A stretch of 64,000 nt of DNA. Origin: Toxoplasma gondii ME49. Taxonomy: Eukaryota; Apicomplexa; Conoidasida; Eucoccidiorida; Sarcocystidae. The notes under the pieces were generated by a model that had not been told where the DNA came from, did not search any database, and saw only the letters and a program-made list of their open reading frames with translations. Shown here piece after piece: positions 11,492 to 25,400 of this stretch; the stretch's first letter is position 1, and each line of letters begins with the position of its first letter. Where the stretch lies: NCBI RefSeq assembly GCF_000006565.2, contig NC_031479.1, positions 6,136,885 through 6,200,884 on the forward strand, written 5' to 3'. Made by a program: the position numbers and the translations under genes.

Positions 11492-13463
11492 ATGAGAGGC
11501 TCCGCTAGAAGGACCGCCCCGGATGGCGGTGCTGGCATTTGCTTCGATGCAAAAAAACGACGGTAAGCATCTCCCGGGTTTTCCTGCTCGTTTGGTGGCC
11601 TCCAATTCGCCTGAATGACTCCCAACCACAGAAGGCCTGCCCCGGCGACTGGCCTGTGCTTGGATTATCACCATTAGGAATCCATCAGAAGATGAACCTC
11701 TCGAGGGGCTGTCTGCTACAGCGAAGAGGAGATTGACGTCTCTGTCGTTTCCGTACTCTGCCGGATTCTCAGGTCTGAACGGGGGTTGCCTCCTAGAAAG
11801 CGCATGTAGCGTGTGGCGACCCGTGCTGTGCTTGTCCCAGTGTCTGTTCGCAAAAAGTGCGCTCGAGTTTAGAATTTCGTAAATTATCCTTTTGCCTTCT
11901 CTGCATGCAGGGAATTCATTGAAGGATTTGCGAAGAGAAAGGCTCAGCGGCGTCAAGTTGCGAAGGAACAGGAAGCTCGGCGAGAGAAAGAGGAACGGCG
12001 GCACATGAAGCGGCAGGTAACCCTGAACTCTAATTCCCGGGGTACCCCGGCTGGCCAAAAACGCGGGAGAAACTAGATGAGACTGGATCCGCAGAGCAAA
12101 GAGAGACATTCGGAGTATGCAGGATTTGAGCGAAGATGGTGTCGAACTCTCCCGTCGCTTTTGTGTTGCGTTTATGGTTCTCCACTGCTTCACACAGCGC
12201 CAAGAGCTCTTGATGAAACACGTCGCTGAACTCGAAGAGGCACGCAAAAACGCTAGGCGCGCTCACGCAAGAGCTTCTCTGGCTAACCGAAAAGGTAGAA
12301 CGTCGGACGACTGAACGAAACTCAGGATTTACATCGCTCGGAATCTACCTCCAAATATTCCGGTATATGTAGACGCATCTCTATCTATATGCTTGTGTAT
12401 CCTCCGGTGTGTATTTGTGTGTCTACCTGTCTGTCTATCTGTCTCCTTGTTTATTTATCTATCTATTTAAAACGGCATGTATTCTTGGATCTCACCGTTT
12501 CTATATGGATGGAGCGTGTGTATTGGTATATATATATTATATATATATTATATATATATTATTCATTTCTACATTGATGCATGCTTGCACGCACCTACAG
12601 AACCGTGCTTGTACAAGCGTCTGTGAGTCACAAATGAAGAGGCACATTTGCATCTGCACGCATATGTGACCACGGAGCATTTGTAAAAGAGACAATACCA
12701 ACTTTGAATGCGTTCGTGGATCTTCTACGCGACAGACTGCGTGTCTATCTTCTTTCTACCTGCTGCAGAATACTCCTCAGAGTCGGTCATTGGGCATACC
12801 TCCGCGTCAGCAGGGAAAAAAAGGAGGGTAAAGGGTGAGGAAGAAACATCAAAAAGAAGGCGAGGCGGTGGTGAGCAAGAGAGCGAGCCTTCGGGGCCGA
12901 GAGGCAGAAAGGTGAATGCATCCGCAGAGAGTGAAGCTGCAGACGCTGTCGAGTTCCAGAGCTACTCTGCGAGCGACTACGGGAGACACCACGATCGTGA
13001 ACATGCCGGCGCCGATTCGGAGAAGCTCTTTCATGTGAGTTGTTGCAGGCGCCTTTCGTGTCTACAAACGGCACAAATAAAGCCGTGAGCCCGGCCAGTA
13101 TGGGAAGGCTGGCCCGGTGGCAAGGTTGCGAATAACCTGCGGAAAATCCGTAGAATATTAATCAGACACGAAAGGAGACAATACAGCACGTCCTGCAACA
13201 GACAGGCACGAGAGCAGTTCTTTCTTCTAAGTGCTGGGACCTCGCTGACTGGCGAGGAGCTGCACACTTCTCAGCCTCTTTTTCGTTAGGATACACGTAG
13301 ATTCACAAGGGATCCTTCTCTTCGTGTAGATATGAAAAAATGCATACATGCGTGTAAGGACTCCCATACATTTACATAGGATATAACTTTCTGCACGGTG
13401 CGTATCCGTATATGTGCATTTTTACCTCATATATATATATATGTATATATGTATAGATTTATA

Positions 13464-13496
<33 letters not shown>

Positions 13497-13507
13497 AGAT
13501 ATATATG

Positions 13508-13541
<34 letters not shown>

Positions 13542-14286
13542 TATCTGGGACAACACGGTATTTCTATCCAGGCGTGCTGTGTGTCTTTACGCCCAGAGGT
13601 GGTGGATGCCAATGTGTATCGAAGTGTGAAGGTGTGCATGCGTTTGCGTGTCCCGCGGAAACTGATGTGTCAAAATGGTGTCTCCTAGACAGGACTTAGG
13701 TGTCTGTAGATGTTTTTCCTTCCGTCTCCCGACAGGAGCTGATTTTCGGTCTTCCCCGTTGTTTTTTGCGCAGAGTGTAGTCCAGTTTCTTCCGAGTGCC
13801 TCGCTGTCAGGGGACGCACGAAGGCTGCCTGGGGACAACGCCGGCAGTGAAAAAACCGCTTCTGCTTCGAATTCTTCCACGACTCCAGTTGAAAATCTGA
13901 CACCGTGGCTGTTGGGATGTACAGTGACGACCACATTAGGATCGTTCTTTCAGCCACGGCCGGACTGTCCTTCACTCTCGGCGACAATCGAGTCCAAGAA
14001 AGACCATGTGAACGCTGGCCCGTCGACTGCTTTGTCTTTTGCGGAGAAGCAGAGTCAAATTGCCTCGAAAAACCGAGCGGGAGAAGATCCGCGTTCCGCT
14101 CCCCAAGAAACGCAAGATGGAAATGTAGTGGGCGCCGCCCGAGGCACCACGGTCCGGGAAGACCGTGCCTCTGCGCGCGTGAAGCAGGCGACAGGAAGGA
14201 AGACAAAAGGCGGGAAGTCACGGATGCGTCCGAAAAAGGGTAAAGGAAAGAGAGGCAAACAAAAGAGAGGACGGGGGCGACAGTGA
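11492..14286 (+). CDS. NOL12: NOL12/Rrp17-type nucleolar protein
   Basis: Homologue of nucleolar protein 12 (yeast Rrp17), an RNA-binding factor in large-subunit pre-rRNA processing. Exons: 11492-11562, 11911-12016, 12198-12294, 12769-13034, 13774-14286; phases agree and give 350 aa. The family block sits at the N-terminus: ICFDAKKRREFIEGFAKRK (compare FDxxxRxEYLTGFxKRK in animals), then a long Lys/Arg/Glu helix through RQELLMKHVAELEEARKNAR. The C-terminal half is disordered, Ser/Glu-rich, and ends in a strongly basic tail (KKGKGKRGKQKRGRGRQ) typical of nucleolar proteins. It is longer than human NOL12 (about 213 aa) because of exons 4 and 5. Intron 4 carries a TA-rich repeat. The last exon starts at an acceptor chosen for phase; an alternative AG upstream at about 13736 does not keep the frame. 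Convergent with the TBC gene. Confidence 0.85.
12527..12563. repeat. TA microsatellite
   Basis: Interrupted (TA)n run in intron 3 of the NOL12-like gene. Confidence 0.9.
13429..13544. repeat. TA/TG-rich compound microsatellite with duplicated segment
   Basis: About 115 bp of (TA)n with regularly spaced TG and TAGA interruptions. The pattern ATGTATATATGTATAGA occurs twice, about 56 bp apart, suggesting duplication of a longer unit. It lies in intron 4 of the NOL12-like gene. Confidence 0.85.
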
Positions 14287-16476
14287 AGGGAGCCCGTGAA
14301 GCAGCGGATGCTTTTTTCTCAAGAGGGAAACGAGAAGCAGACACGAGAGAGAGCAATTAGACGTCACTTCGCTTTCTAGCGTTAGGTGTAAGAGCTGTGG
14401 GGCCTTCACACGCAAGCAGGTCGTAGTGGAGCTTTTTGTGCGTGCGGTGGCTCATGGCGTCCTCCCGTTCCGTGAAAGGCACAGGTTTGGACGGGACAGC
14501 TTTTCTTCGCTGAAATAGAAGCTGTGTCTGACTCTTCTCGACAGAAAACGGCAGCGGTCATCCAAGGTTCAGCTCTTCTCATTTACTGCACTTCATCTGC
14601 ATCTTCTTGTCGGACCATAAACATGGAATTGAACGGTTTTTCTAGGTTTGAACTCTGCTCTCTGTAGCGAGCAGCGCCGCATTACGGTTCTCAGACAGCG
14701 GTATGCGTTCCTCTGTTCATCTCCCAGGGGAAGAAGCTAAACAGTGACAAGTGACGAATTCACCACTCTATCCAAGAAAAGTATACTTTCATTGCGGAGG
14801 CACTCCCGCTCTTGAAGAATGTTTCATCTCTCTGCGTGCGCGATATTGTCTCTTGGAGTGTCTGAGCAAAAGGTAGCCGAGAGAGCTGAGAGGCCGCTGA
14901 GCAGCAGGGCAAGAAAATAGAAAGACGAAGAGGCGCACCAGATATCCTACACGAGCAGAAGAGAGCGGTCGAAATCGTGGAAAAAGATTACCCTTTTCGA
15001 CACGATTGCGACAGAAGCGTTCAGAGGCGACTGGGACGGTTTCTGGACCATTGGCTGCCCTTTTGCCTCTCCTAGAGCGCCAGGTGCGGCGCTCCTGAGT
15101 TTGTTTACGAGAAGAAGCCTTAATGGAGATATCTGTACAAGCTCAAAAGTGGACGAAAGTGAACCCACAGAGACGGAAAGCTAGGCGCCCGTTTTCGGCA
15201 GATGCATGCAGAGAGATCATGTACACATTTATAATCTATATATAAGAAACGTAGGTGGCGAGCGGAGCCGGTTCACGCACTTTTGGCCAGGAGCAAAGCC
15301 GATCAAAGCCCCAGTCCTCTCTGCACATACAATGCATTCTCAGCCAGCTCGAGAAGGTGCCGTCAAGATTCTCTTTTGTAGACTTTTTGGACCGCACATC
15401 TCGCACCTCCCGCTCGCTTCAATCTGCGTCTACTTCCGTCTTTCCATTTTCGAAAAAAGAAAAACGTTGGAGACCAACGTTGAAGATCGCGGACCAGGGG
15501 ATCCTAGCGGGGGCGCTGCCTCCCTTTGACGCCCAGACACATTCGGGCGCCCTGTGTGAGCGCCAGATTTCGTCTCGAGGCTTCTCTCGCCCCTAGAGAA
15601 AAAAACGGAGACAATGCTTCTCTCCGCACAAGAAACGTAGACAAAACGTCCCCACTTTCATACCCTGCGTTGCTTTACACACATATATAAATAAAGACAT
15701 ATATATGTATGCGTGTATGCATGTAGATGCATTCGCTTACACATGTGCATCAACGTGCGTCATTCATGTGCTTTACAAGTATGTAGACAGGCAATCAGAG
15801 CCCGTTCCACTTCTACCTTCTGTTGTGATCCCGTCACATTTGAGAGAAGATTTCTGGACCTTCCACGATAAAGATGCACCGCGGACGCGTTACGAAGCTG
15901 CAGACACGCAACGGCGCCTCCATTTTCCTTCGGCGCTCTGCGTTGAATTCGCTCAATTGCGCAGGAGTCTATCCTGCGCAGGAGGGAGCAGAGACAGGTC
16001 CACGCTGAACCGTTGCTACGCGGTTCACTCCGCGCTTGCTCCTCGCCTGTGAAGCCACCGCCATCCCTCTGCAGCCTGGAGAAAACATTGGTGTTCCACG
16101 AGAAAGTGCTTTCCCACGAGCCAATGCCCCTCCCAAAAAATCCAGCTTTTTATGACAGACCCAAGGAAAGAAACGCCGCCTTCCGCGACTTCGTTTCCGG
16201 ACTGACTGCGACAAACGCTGACACTTTCCACTTTCCTCGCGAAAAATCACTTTGTCTGCTGGGGCGGCCGCTGAGTCTTCAGAAGGCGATACAGACCTGC
16301 CGGACAAATTCCAAAACACAAGTACACACATTTATTATACATATACATGAATATTTATAGACGATGACGTATTTTTGCATGTGATGAGGGTGTTGAGAAG
16401 AACTTGTTTCGAGAGCTCACAGGATCAGAACGCTCAGTCCACGACGTTTCACAGGAAAGGCCGCTGCCCTGTTTTC
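14287..16476. other. Intergenic DNA between convergent NOL12 and TBC genes
   Basis: Presumed 3' UTRs of both genes. No convincing coding frame was found; the frames in 15.2-16.4 kb on either strand have no recognisable motif. TGCATGCA occurs at 15203-15210. Confidence 0.5.
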
Positions 16477-19400
16477 TCATCCATTTCTTCTCACGGGCAA
16501 GCTTGAGCACGTACGCTTCGACCACTCTACGTACTCTACAGGAAGAACATATACACATACACATATGCATATATCTGTACAAATAGGTACATGCGCAGAT
16601 ACATGTATAGGTATATATATGAACGCAGATGTATGCGTACATATTCTCAAACGTTCGCACATAGACTTTTCGGGGCATCGAAGCGTGCTCGTGAGTCCCG
16701 GTAAAGACGCCTCAAACCATGGACACACTCATTCCCAAACAACTATTTAACATATATATATATATATGTATGTATGTATGCATGTATTTAATATATGCAT
16801 AACTTAGTGTGGCAATAAGCCCAGTTTTTGCCTAAAAGGAAAACGCTTACCTCTCACATGACCGATGCAGTCATGAGCTGCCGGAGAACTTTCGAATCTC
16901 AGGACCATCAGCGGCTGCGTCTGACGCAAGAAAACCGGAAAAGTACTCGAACAGAAAGACTCATTAAAACATAACTCACTGTCTCTCGGCATTTCCACCT
17001 TGTCCCCTTCTCTGGCACAAAGCAGCCTTTCCACCAACAGCCAACCAGTCGAGATGGTACCACGTGACGTTCCCTCTTGTGTTGAAAAATGGAATAAAAA
17101 ACACAGGTGTCTTGAAAAAAGTTCCCGACACCTAGAAAAACAAACCCATATTTATGTATGTATACAAGTGCTTATATTCGTGTACACGTAAGTCTGTAAA
17201 TTGATCAAATACAAGTCTACCCATACATGCATATACATATACATGTATATATATATATATATGTATATATATATGTACATATGTATATGAAGATGACTGT
17301 ATTGATTTGCATGTACGGAGGGCATCGAACTTAGGCTCAGAAGCGGTGTGAGGAAACAGCGAATAAACTCGAGCGTGCAGAGGAGACAAAGACCTCGTCT
17401 TCCAACTGCATTTAGTTTCCATCGTCTCCTTTGCAGTTTCTCACCTTGTTGGCGTTGAAGTAGAAGCAGAGGAGCTTCGAGTTGTTCTTCTTGCTGGTGA
17501 TTTTCAAGATCTCTGAGAGTTCGAAAGACGCGTAGACCTGCACAACCTCTTCCAAGTGCGGCTCTGTCTGCTCGCTGTTTCTTCGCCATGTCTCCAGTCC
17601 AGGCCCCCGCGCCATCGCCTCCTCTCGCGTTCTGCTCTTTGCGGCGCCTTCGCCGTGCAGAGACTCCGGACTCTGCTTCTCGCCTTCCTCTCCCGTCGGC
17701 TTTATCGGCTGCAGCTTGGGAACAAGGCCACAGAATTCCTCCACATCGCGTCCTTCTATCACGCGGTTTCCTCCCGCAAGAAGCCCCAGAAATGCTTGCA
17801 TATCTTCTGACTCAGATTCCGTCTCCTCTTCATCTTCTTGTCGTTCTCTCTCCTCGTTTTCTTTCTCCGTCTCACCTTCTTCAGTTCTGTCTGCTCCTTC
17901 CTTTCCCTCTTCTTTGCCTTCTCGTTGGCTGGTCTTTTCTCGGTTTCCCCCCGTCTGCTGTGCGAGCGATTCGGCGCAGAAGGCTCTGTCGCCGCCGACT
18001 ACGCGCTGTCGCCTGACGAGCAGTGGCTCCGGCGCGCTGACCAGAAGGAGCCGCCTGGGTGTGACGAGAATGCGACAGCTCTCGAGCGTAGGTCGATTCA
18101 TTTGCCAGTCTCGAAGATACGTGTAGCCCTCTCCGAGGCCCGCAGCCACGAACTGGCCCGCCACCGAAGACGCCACAGACAGGCTCCGAGTAGGAAGCGA
18201 ACCGATCGTCGAAGACTGGCGAGTTCTCCCACTGGAAGAGCCCCCAGGGGACGCAGAAGACGCATGTGAAGAAGGACTGTGGAGAGCAGACTCTGGAGAG
18301 CTAGTTTGGAAAACACTGAGGAAACTGCGTCGGCTTTTCTTCGGGGAGGCAGGCGAGGCCGGCTGGGAGTCTCCGGTGTTCCCGGCGAAGGCCAAAGAGC
18401 CAAAGTGGCGGGAGCCGCCCGCGCGCGCAGACGAGGGCGACGAGCCTTCAGAAGACGCCGAAAACGAACGAGATTTTCTTTCGTCTTTACACGCAGATTC
18501 TCGAGGAGCGATGGAGCAAAAAGCGTACCGTTCTTCAGATTCAGACCCTTGGCTGTCCCCATCTCCTTCACTGCCCTCTTCCTTCTTACTGCCCTTGCGT
18601 CTCGTCCTCCTCTCGCTCCCCTCCTCTTTCTCAGCCGAGGGAAGCGCGAGAAGGCCCCCCGCTCGCAAGGCGCGCCGTCGAGCCTGGCGAGCCTCCACGA
18701 CCAGCTCGGCAGAGGGCTGGAAGATCCCCTCGATGAAGCAGTGGAAACACCGGAGCTGCTCCGTGAACTGGGAAGTCAACAAGTCTCTCCAGTTGAGGAG
18801 ATACAGACCGACGGGAAGCGCAGGAATGTGCGCGAGGGTGCCGCTTCGCGCTGGTGCACCTGGAGGCACCGCAGGCCGACCCGACATTTCCTCTCTGGCT
18901 GTGTGTGGGGCCGAAGAGCCTGGCTGTGCAGTCTCCTTTTCGCGTTTCGCCTCTTGCGAAGGGGCTGAAGCGCGCGCTCCCTCGGACCTCGGGACCCCGA
19001 GGCCTGCAGGCCCCACAGGTTCGAAGCAGCAGGGCGAGACGGTCGTTCCACAGCTGACGCAGCAGCACAAGACTTCAGTCGGTGAGGCGAAGGGGAGAGA
19101 GAAAGGAGAGAAGGTGAAGTCGCCAGCTCCGGAGTTCCCGGGAGAAACGCCCGCGCGCGAGGCGCCAGCGAGAGAGGACGCGGAAGCCGCTCCAGACGCC
19201 GCGAAAGGCACAGACAAAACCCCATGGCAGTGGGGACAGTACGGCGGAAAGAGGAGACAGACGTCGCCGACGGGGAGATTCGGCGAGGGCTGGTACCCAG
19301 TCGCGTGACTGCCTGCAGAGCTGACAGCTGTTCCTCCCGTCGGGAAGGACGCGAAGCTCGCGGGGGCACTTAAGCTGTGGGGAGTGAAGCCCGGCGAGAC

Positions 19401-22400
19401 CCCCTGGCCGGGGCCAAAGGCAGAGACAGGTGTCCCCTCGGTGTGGTACGGACAGACGAACCCCACGGCCTCACACGGTTCGCCGGGGCTGTCTCTTCCA
19501 CCCCGCTGGGGGAAGACGCCACGGATCCCCACAACAGCCTGGGCGTCGCTGTTCGCCTTTCGCTCCGACGCGCCGGTCTGTGCCATGGCGACCGAAGAGA
19601 CAGGCCCGGTTCGCCCACCTCGCGGACCCGAGCCGGCGGCCTCGCCCCCAGAGCCCAGGCCGCCGATCCGGGGACTGCGGCTCGTTGCAGAGAACCGTCG
19701 CCAGGCCCCCATGATGCTGAACGGCATGCTCGTTCCCTGGCCAGAGGGCGAGGGGACCGAGAGGTGGCGTGTGTCTCTTTCTCGCCCACAGGGCCCGGCT
19801 CCAGCGTGTCTCTCCGAAGGCGCTAAGTTGCGAGACCCCGAGTCTGCAGAGGCGCCGCACGGCGAGACGGCGGAGTCTCCACTTGGAGATGCGCCGTCGG
19901 AGAACGGAGACGCGGCGAGAGACCCTCCTCCCTTGCCCGGCTCTTCCTCTCCGGACAGTCCAGCGCCAGCAGCGGAGACAGCGGACGGCCCAGGAGACGG
20001 CACCCCAGACAGGTCCGCGGGGAACCCGACAGAGCTGTGGGCGCCAGCGGGGCCCTTGCCGCCGAAGAACGCGAGGCCGGCGTCAGAGCCGTGGTGGGAG
20101 GAGAGCAGGGAAGCGCGCGGAGAAGTCGAGAGGCTCTTCAGCGGCAGAAAAGAAAAGGATGAGCCTGTTCGCTTCATCGCAGAGGCCTTCTCAGAGGGTC
20201 GGGTCTGACCTGCCAGCATGCTTTGAGCGCGCTCCCCAGAGCTCGCCGAAACGCGGGGCGGTGTTTGGGCAACCTTGCCCAAGCGGGCCGGAGCAGGGGC
20301 ACTCGCCCCCGCCGCTGGCGACGACGAGCGACTGAAGAGCGAGCCGCGCCGACTGCATTCACTTTCCGGACTAACTGCGTCCGTGCAAAGGGGGCACACC
20401 ACCGGATTGTGATCGACCAACTCGAGGCCCTCGCGAACAGCGACGTCGTGGCAGGCACGGTAGCCGCCCTTGACGATGCTCACCCACCTGGAAACGAAAT
20501 TTCGCAAGAAAAGAAGGAACCCTCACAAATGGAAGAGGAATCTGCTTCAGAGTACACACAAACATAGACACGTCCTCTTTCATGCATACTTTTTCTACCT
20601 TCATATGTATACATAAATGAATTGTGCATACACAGGAATCCTGAACTGTATGTATTTGGATTGACTGATAGACGGAAACATGTCTATATCTGCATGGAGA
20701 ACAGACGAGTGTTGTCCTCTTTGATGGAAACCGACGTATTTACGCGTCAAGACAAACTCGAGGCGATTCCTGTTTCCTCTGGACCGAACTCAGCGACTCA
20801 CCGGACTCCCATTTCCTGTGTGAGGACGCGATATACTTCGAGAGCTTCTTCGTAGCTCGTCTCGTCGGACGTGATGAGGCAGGCATGGTGCGTAGGCAGC
20901 TGGACCTTCTCTTGTCGGAAAGCCTCTGTGTTTTCCTCCAGACTCAGGGCTCGACTGTAGAACAGTTTGGCCGTTTCTGTGCTTCTCCCAACCAAAAACG
21001 AAGAGACAAGGACGGATGTGGGGGTGTTGTCTCCCTCTCTACCCTGCGTGCCTCGAGCCGGAGACGGCAGGGTCGACAAAGCCTCTTCTTCCTCCTCCTC
21101 CAAGGCATGCGTCTCCTCCGTCTCTCTCGCATCCACCGCAGGGAAGCGCGAAGCTAGGAGAGAAGCTACCACAGACTCGGTGCCGCCCCCGACAGGTGCG
21201 TCGTCGCCTTCGCGTCGGAGAGAGGACGCCCGCGTTCCTGAACTTGGCGTCCTTCCCTTTTGCCCCTCCGAGCAATCCCCAGAAGCCGCATCGGGCGCAT
21301 TTGTCACGGGCACAAAAACCGAACTCTCCCTCGACTCAGAGCCTTTCGCGTTCTTCCCGCCCCGGCTGCGCGCCGAGAGAGGCCGCAAGAAGCGCGAGGC
21401 CGAGAAAGACAGGACACCGTCCCCGCCTGCCCCTCCTCCCGGCAACGGACTCTCCCCATCAGACAGACAGAGTCTCGGCAGAACCTGGTCGAATCCGAAT
21501 GGCGGAGCCCATTCCGCGAAGCAGAGCTTTTCCAGAGTGTTCCAGTCGCCAGAGTGCGGGAGCCGCGGGAGACGAGAGGCCATGCGACACCGCCGTCGCC
21601 GCAGATGCGTTCGGACTCCAGAGGATCGCCCAGGGAACTCGAGAAAGGAGCCCGCCATCGAGGCGCTCGCGGCCGTCAAATGGCTCGCCTTCGGCAATTC
21701 GCCCACGTCCGAAGCCAGGCGACCGCGGAAGGAGACAGGGAGAGTAGCGAGAGAGGGAGCAGAGTCAGATTCGAGTTCTACGACACGATGCAAGGACTTC
21801 TCACGCTTGTCCTTTGCATGTTCGGGGTCCTTCTCTTTCGACGCGTTCTGTCCCCCTCCACCAATTTCCAGCAGCAGTCTCCTCTGTCGTGTCTCGCCTG
21901 TCTCCTCGTCCCCTCGCGCCACTGACGGGAAGCCAGACCCGCCTTCTGGAGACGCGTCTCTGGGCGAGACGACAAGACGGCTCGTGTAGCCCTCGGCTTT
22001 GCCAATCTCCGGAATCTCCGCCATGTCTCCCGCGTTCACTCGCCGCTTCTCTCCGTCGGCAGCCGTCCCCCTACGGATCGTCCACTCACCCTTCTTTCTG
22101 TTGGGCTCCACGAGTGTGTCGCCTCCGACGCCACATCGCGTCTCCCGCCCCGCCGCGCTTTCAGAGACCGCAATGTCGGATTTTGGAGGCGGGAACCTTC
22201 CGCGCGCTCCACCCTGCATGCAGTCGCCTTCGAGCGCCTGGAGCGGAACCTGGGAGAAGACCGGCGCAGGGGCGGTCCTCCCTGGAAGCGAAGTCGACAG
22301 AAGACATGCACCCGTGTCGTTGGTTCTGGCTAGCAGGCAGAACTGCCGTCTTGCGTGACCCTTGCAATACAGAGAGGGATCGTCTGAAAAGACGCAGAGG

Positions 22401-25400
22401 CCATCGTCGTCGCTCTCGAATGCTCCTGAAACTGTCCCCTCTCGAAGCGGAGACAGGCGCGGAGCTTTCGCGCTACATCGCCGCACCGGAGACCTCGGTT
22501 CCGCAGTGCCGAAGTCTCTCGAGGCCTCTCGCTCTCCCGATCTGCCACGACTTCTTTCGCACGAAGAACCGCGAGCTGCAGCCGAGGGGTCCTCGGGGCC
22601 AGTGTCCCCCTGCCTCCTGTCTCCACACAGGTCTCCCTCATGCCTCTTCACCTCCAAGTCTTTCGCAGCCGACTCGCGCCCTAACAACACCGTCGAGGCC
22701 TCGGTTCCAGACGCAGTGCGGGAGGCCCCTGCCTGGTGCGAGCGTCGGCGAAAACTTCGGAGGAACAAGCGAGAAGCCGCGCCGCCTTTCTCCACCTTCG
22801 AGGCGTGGTGGCCTCGAGGAGCTGGCGCGGAAACCTCCTCCCCATCCGACTCCCCGTCTTCGCGTTTCGTCTCGGACGGAGCCGACAGGGTCTTCGCCGT
22901 TGGTCCGCTACTCGCAGGGGAGGGAGGCACCGCGAGCGACTGCCGGGATGCCTTCTTCTCCAAATAGGCGCTGACAAGAGAGTGCACAGATCCGCCTCGA
23001 CCTTCTCCGTCGACAACAGCAGTCCACTCCGCATGCGGCGAGTCGCCACAGCTGCTTCCGTCGCCTCGCGGCGCATGCATGCCCCCTTCTTCTCTCGCGC
23101 CAGAATGCGAACTTGCGCCAGGAAGCCGGGGAGGAGTCTCTCGATCTTCTCGATGTCCAGCCTGTAAAAGAGCGCTCGCCTGACTCTGCTCAGCCGATGA
23201 CGCAGCGGGAGATGAAGAAGACGAAGACGCGGAAGGCGAGGACTGCTTTGCCTTGGAGGATCGTCGAGATCCGGTGCTTCGAAAGCCGCCGGCGAGGTGA
23301 CGGAGGCCAGCGGGGAGATGGAGAGAAGAGGGGGAAGAAGAGACCCGGGACGACACAGCTTCTTCCTGCTGAGTCTGAGGGTCGTAGACGCCCAGTAGAG
23401 CAGAGAGCGTCGCCCTCCAGTCGCCGAGCAAATCTATGTGAATCGCCGGGGGCAGGCGCCCCGCCTCGAAACACCATGCCGGCCGCAAATCCAACAGAAG
23501 CATCTTCCACTGCGGCGGCATCTGAAGCGGCGAGGTTCCGAGCTTCTCTGCAGCCAGTGAACTCGCTGCGGCCTCAGAAGCCCACAGAGCAGACGGAGTA
23601 GAAGGCACATGTGAACGGAAAGGAGTCGACGCAGAAGCCGCGAGAGAAGACGAAGACGCTGCGTGTGGCGAGTCGCCTCCAGGCATCATCTCCTGTGCAT
23701 GAGGGAGCGGGAGAGGGAGGGGGGAGACTCGGGTCTTTGAGGCGGTCGACGAGGGGGGAGACACAACTCTGGCGTCTTGTGAGGGCCGCCCGTTCAGGCC
23801 GTAAGCGTGGTTCAAGACCTCTTCGGGAAAGGTGAAGAACGCAGCCTCCATTTCGAGCTGCTGGAGAGGCTGCAGCGAGGCGAGGGCGCCGCGCTGCGAG
23901 GCGAACATGCGGTGGGAGAAGCTCAGCGGAGTCTGGGCCTTCAGCTCATTCGCAAGATCCCAGAGCTCGCGCAGCTGCTCCACCGAGTGAATGGTGATCT
24001 TAGAGAGCGTTTCAGGCAGCTGAGACACCTCCGTTCGCTGGATCTCCCGGCGGAAACAAATCAGCAGCGCGAGGGCGAGGAAGGGGAAGAAGTTCGGATC
24101 CCCCTCCGCTACGTACTTATCCCACAGGGCGAAGAGCACCAGCAGACTCGTCTTGGAGGAGAAGAGGGTGAGGAACCAGGGCGTCACGTACAGCTCAGGA
24201 GTCACATAGTGTCGCTCGAGAAAGGCCGCGAGCGCCGGGTCGTGGTACGTGAGCAAATGCTTGAAAAGATGGAAGGCGCACTGCAAACTGGTGAACTCGT
24301 CGTCGCAAAACATCCCCGGAAGGAAGCGACGCACGAACGCGTGGAAACAACGAAACACATTCGCCGCGGAAAACGTTTCGCCCTTCAAGTACAGAAACGG
24401 AGCTGCACACAATGTCAAAGAGATACAAACAGACGCATACCGTGAAGCGACCGACAACGAACGTCCCTACGCTCCCACAAAATCGTAAACCAACGTTCAT
24501 GTATCACATACATATCCGTAAACATGTATGTAGAGAGATGTATACATGCATATAGACATATATGTATATATATTAACACCGCAACGCAATGTGTGCACAA
24601 ACCTCTAAAAGTATATAGATATGAACGCTTTCGTTTCCTTTTTCTTACCCAGGAGTTCGTTGAGACCCTGTTTGTACTTGATGTGGCAAGTCTTGCAGTA
24701 ATTCGTCAGGAGTTTCTCCATCCAGGCGCGACTGTCGGCGTCACGGTAGAAGGCGAGGGAGGCGCGGGTCCTTTCGACATCGCTGCGAATCACTCTCTGA
24801 TTGGGTTCGTCCAGCGCTGTCTCCTTGATCGCTTCGGCGAGTTTCGCGTCTCCTTCTGCGTCTTCCTCGACACTCAAAAGCACCTGCCAAGTCGCCCCTC
24901 GCAAGTCCATCGGCAACCCATCTTCCATTTCCGAAACCACCTGACGAATCCTCTCCACCAGCGCCGCTCTTCCGCCCCTGAGACCCGCGTCAGCGTCCCC
25001 TTCACCTCCTCTGTTCTGTCCCTTTTTACCCAGGTCGCCTTCCACCTCTCCTGTCTCTCCTCGTTCCTCCTCTGCACTCTCTCCTTGTCCTTGCTCTCCT
25101 TCTTCCTCTTTCTCCGGCTGTCTCGAAGCAGACACTGGTTCTCGCGCTTCCTGCGTCTCCTCTGTTGCACACTCCTGCGCGTCGCGTTTGTCGTATGCGT
25201 GAACTGCTTGCAAAAGGCGCTCGAGCTCCGCCTCTAGAGCTCGCTGGCGGAGGCTGACGGCCTCGCGACTGCTGGGTGAGGGCGAGGAGACGCGCCGCCG
25301 AGAGGCTTCAGGCAGGGAGAGGTAGCCGAGCGTGTCGGCCTCAGTTCGGGACCTCGATGTTCCGTCCATGCTCGCGGCCTTTTCAAGACTCACGAGCAGC

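Noticed and set aside
19384..23601. Several plus-strand frames of 150-390 codons opposite the TBC gene
   Set aside because: They lie antisense to very GC-rich low-complexity exons, where stop codons are rare on both strands. The minus strand carries the continuous domain homology.
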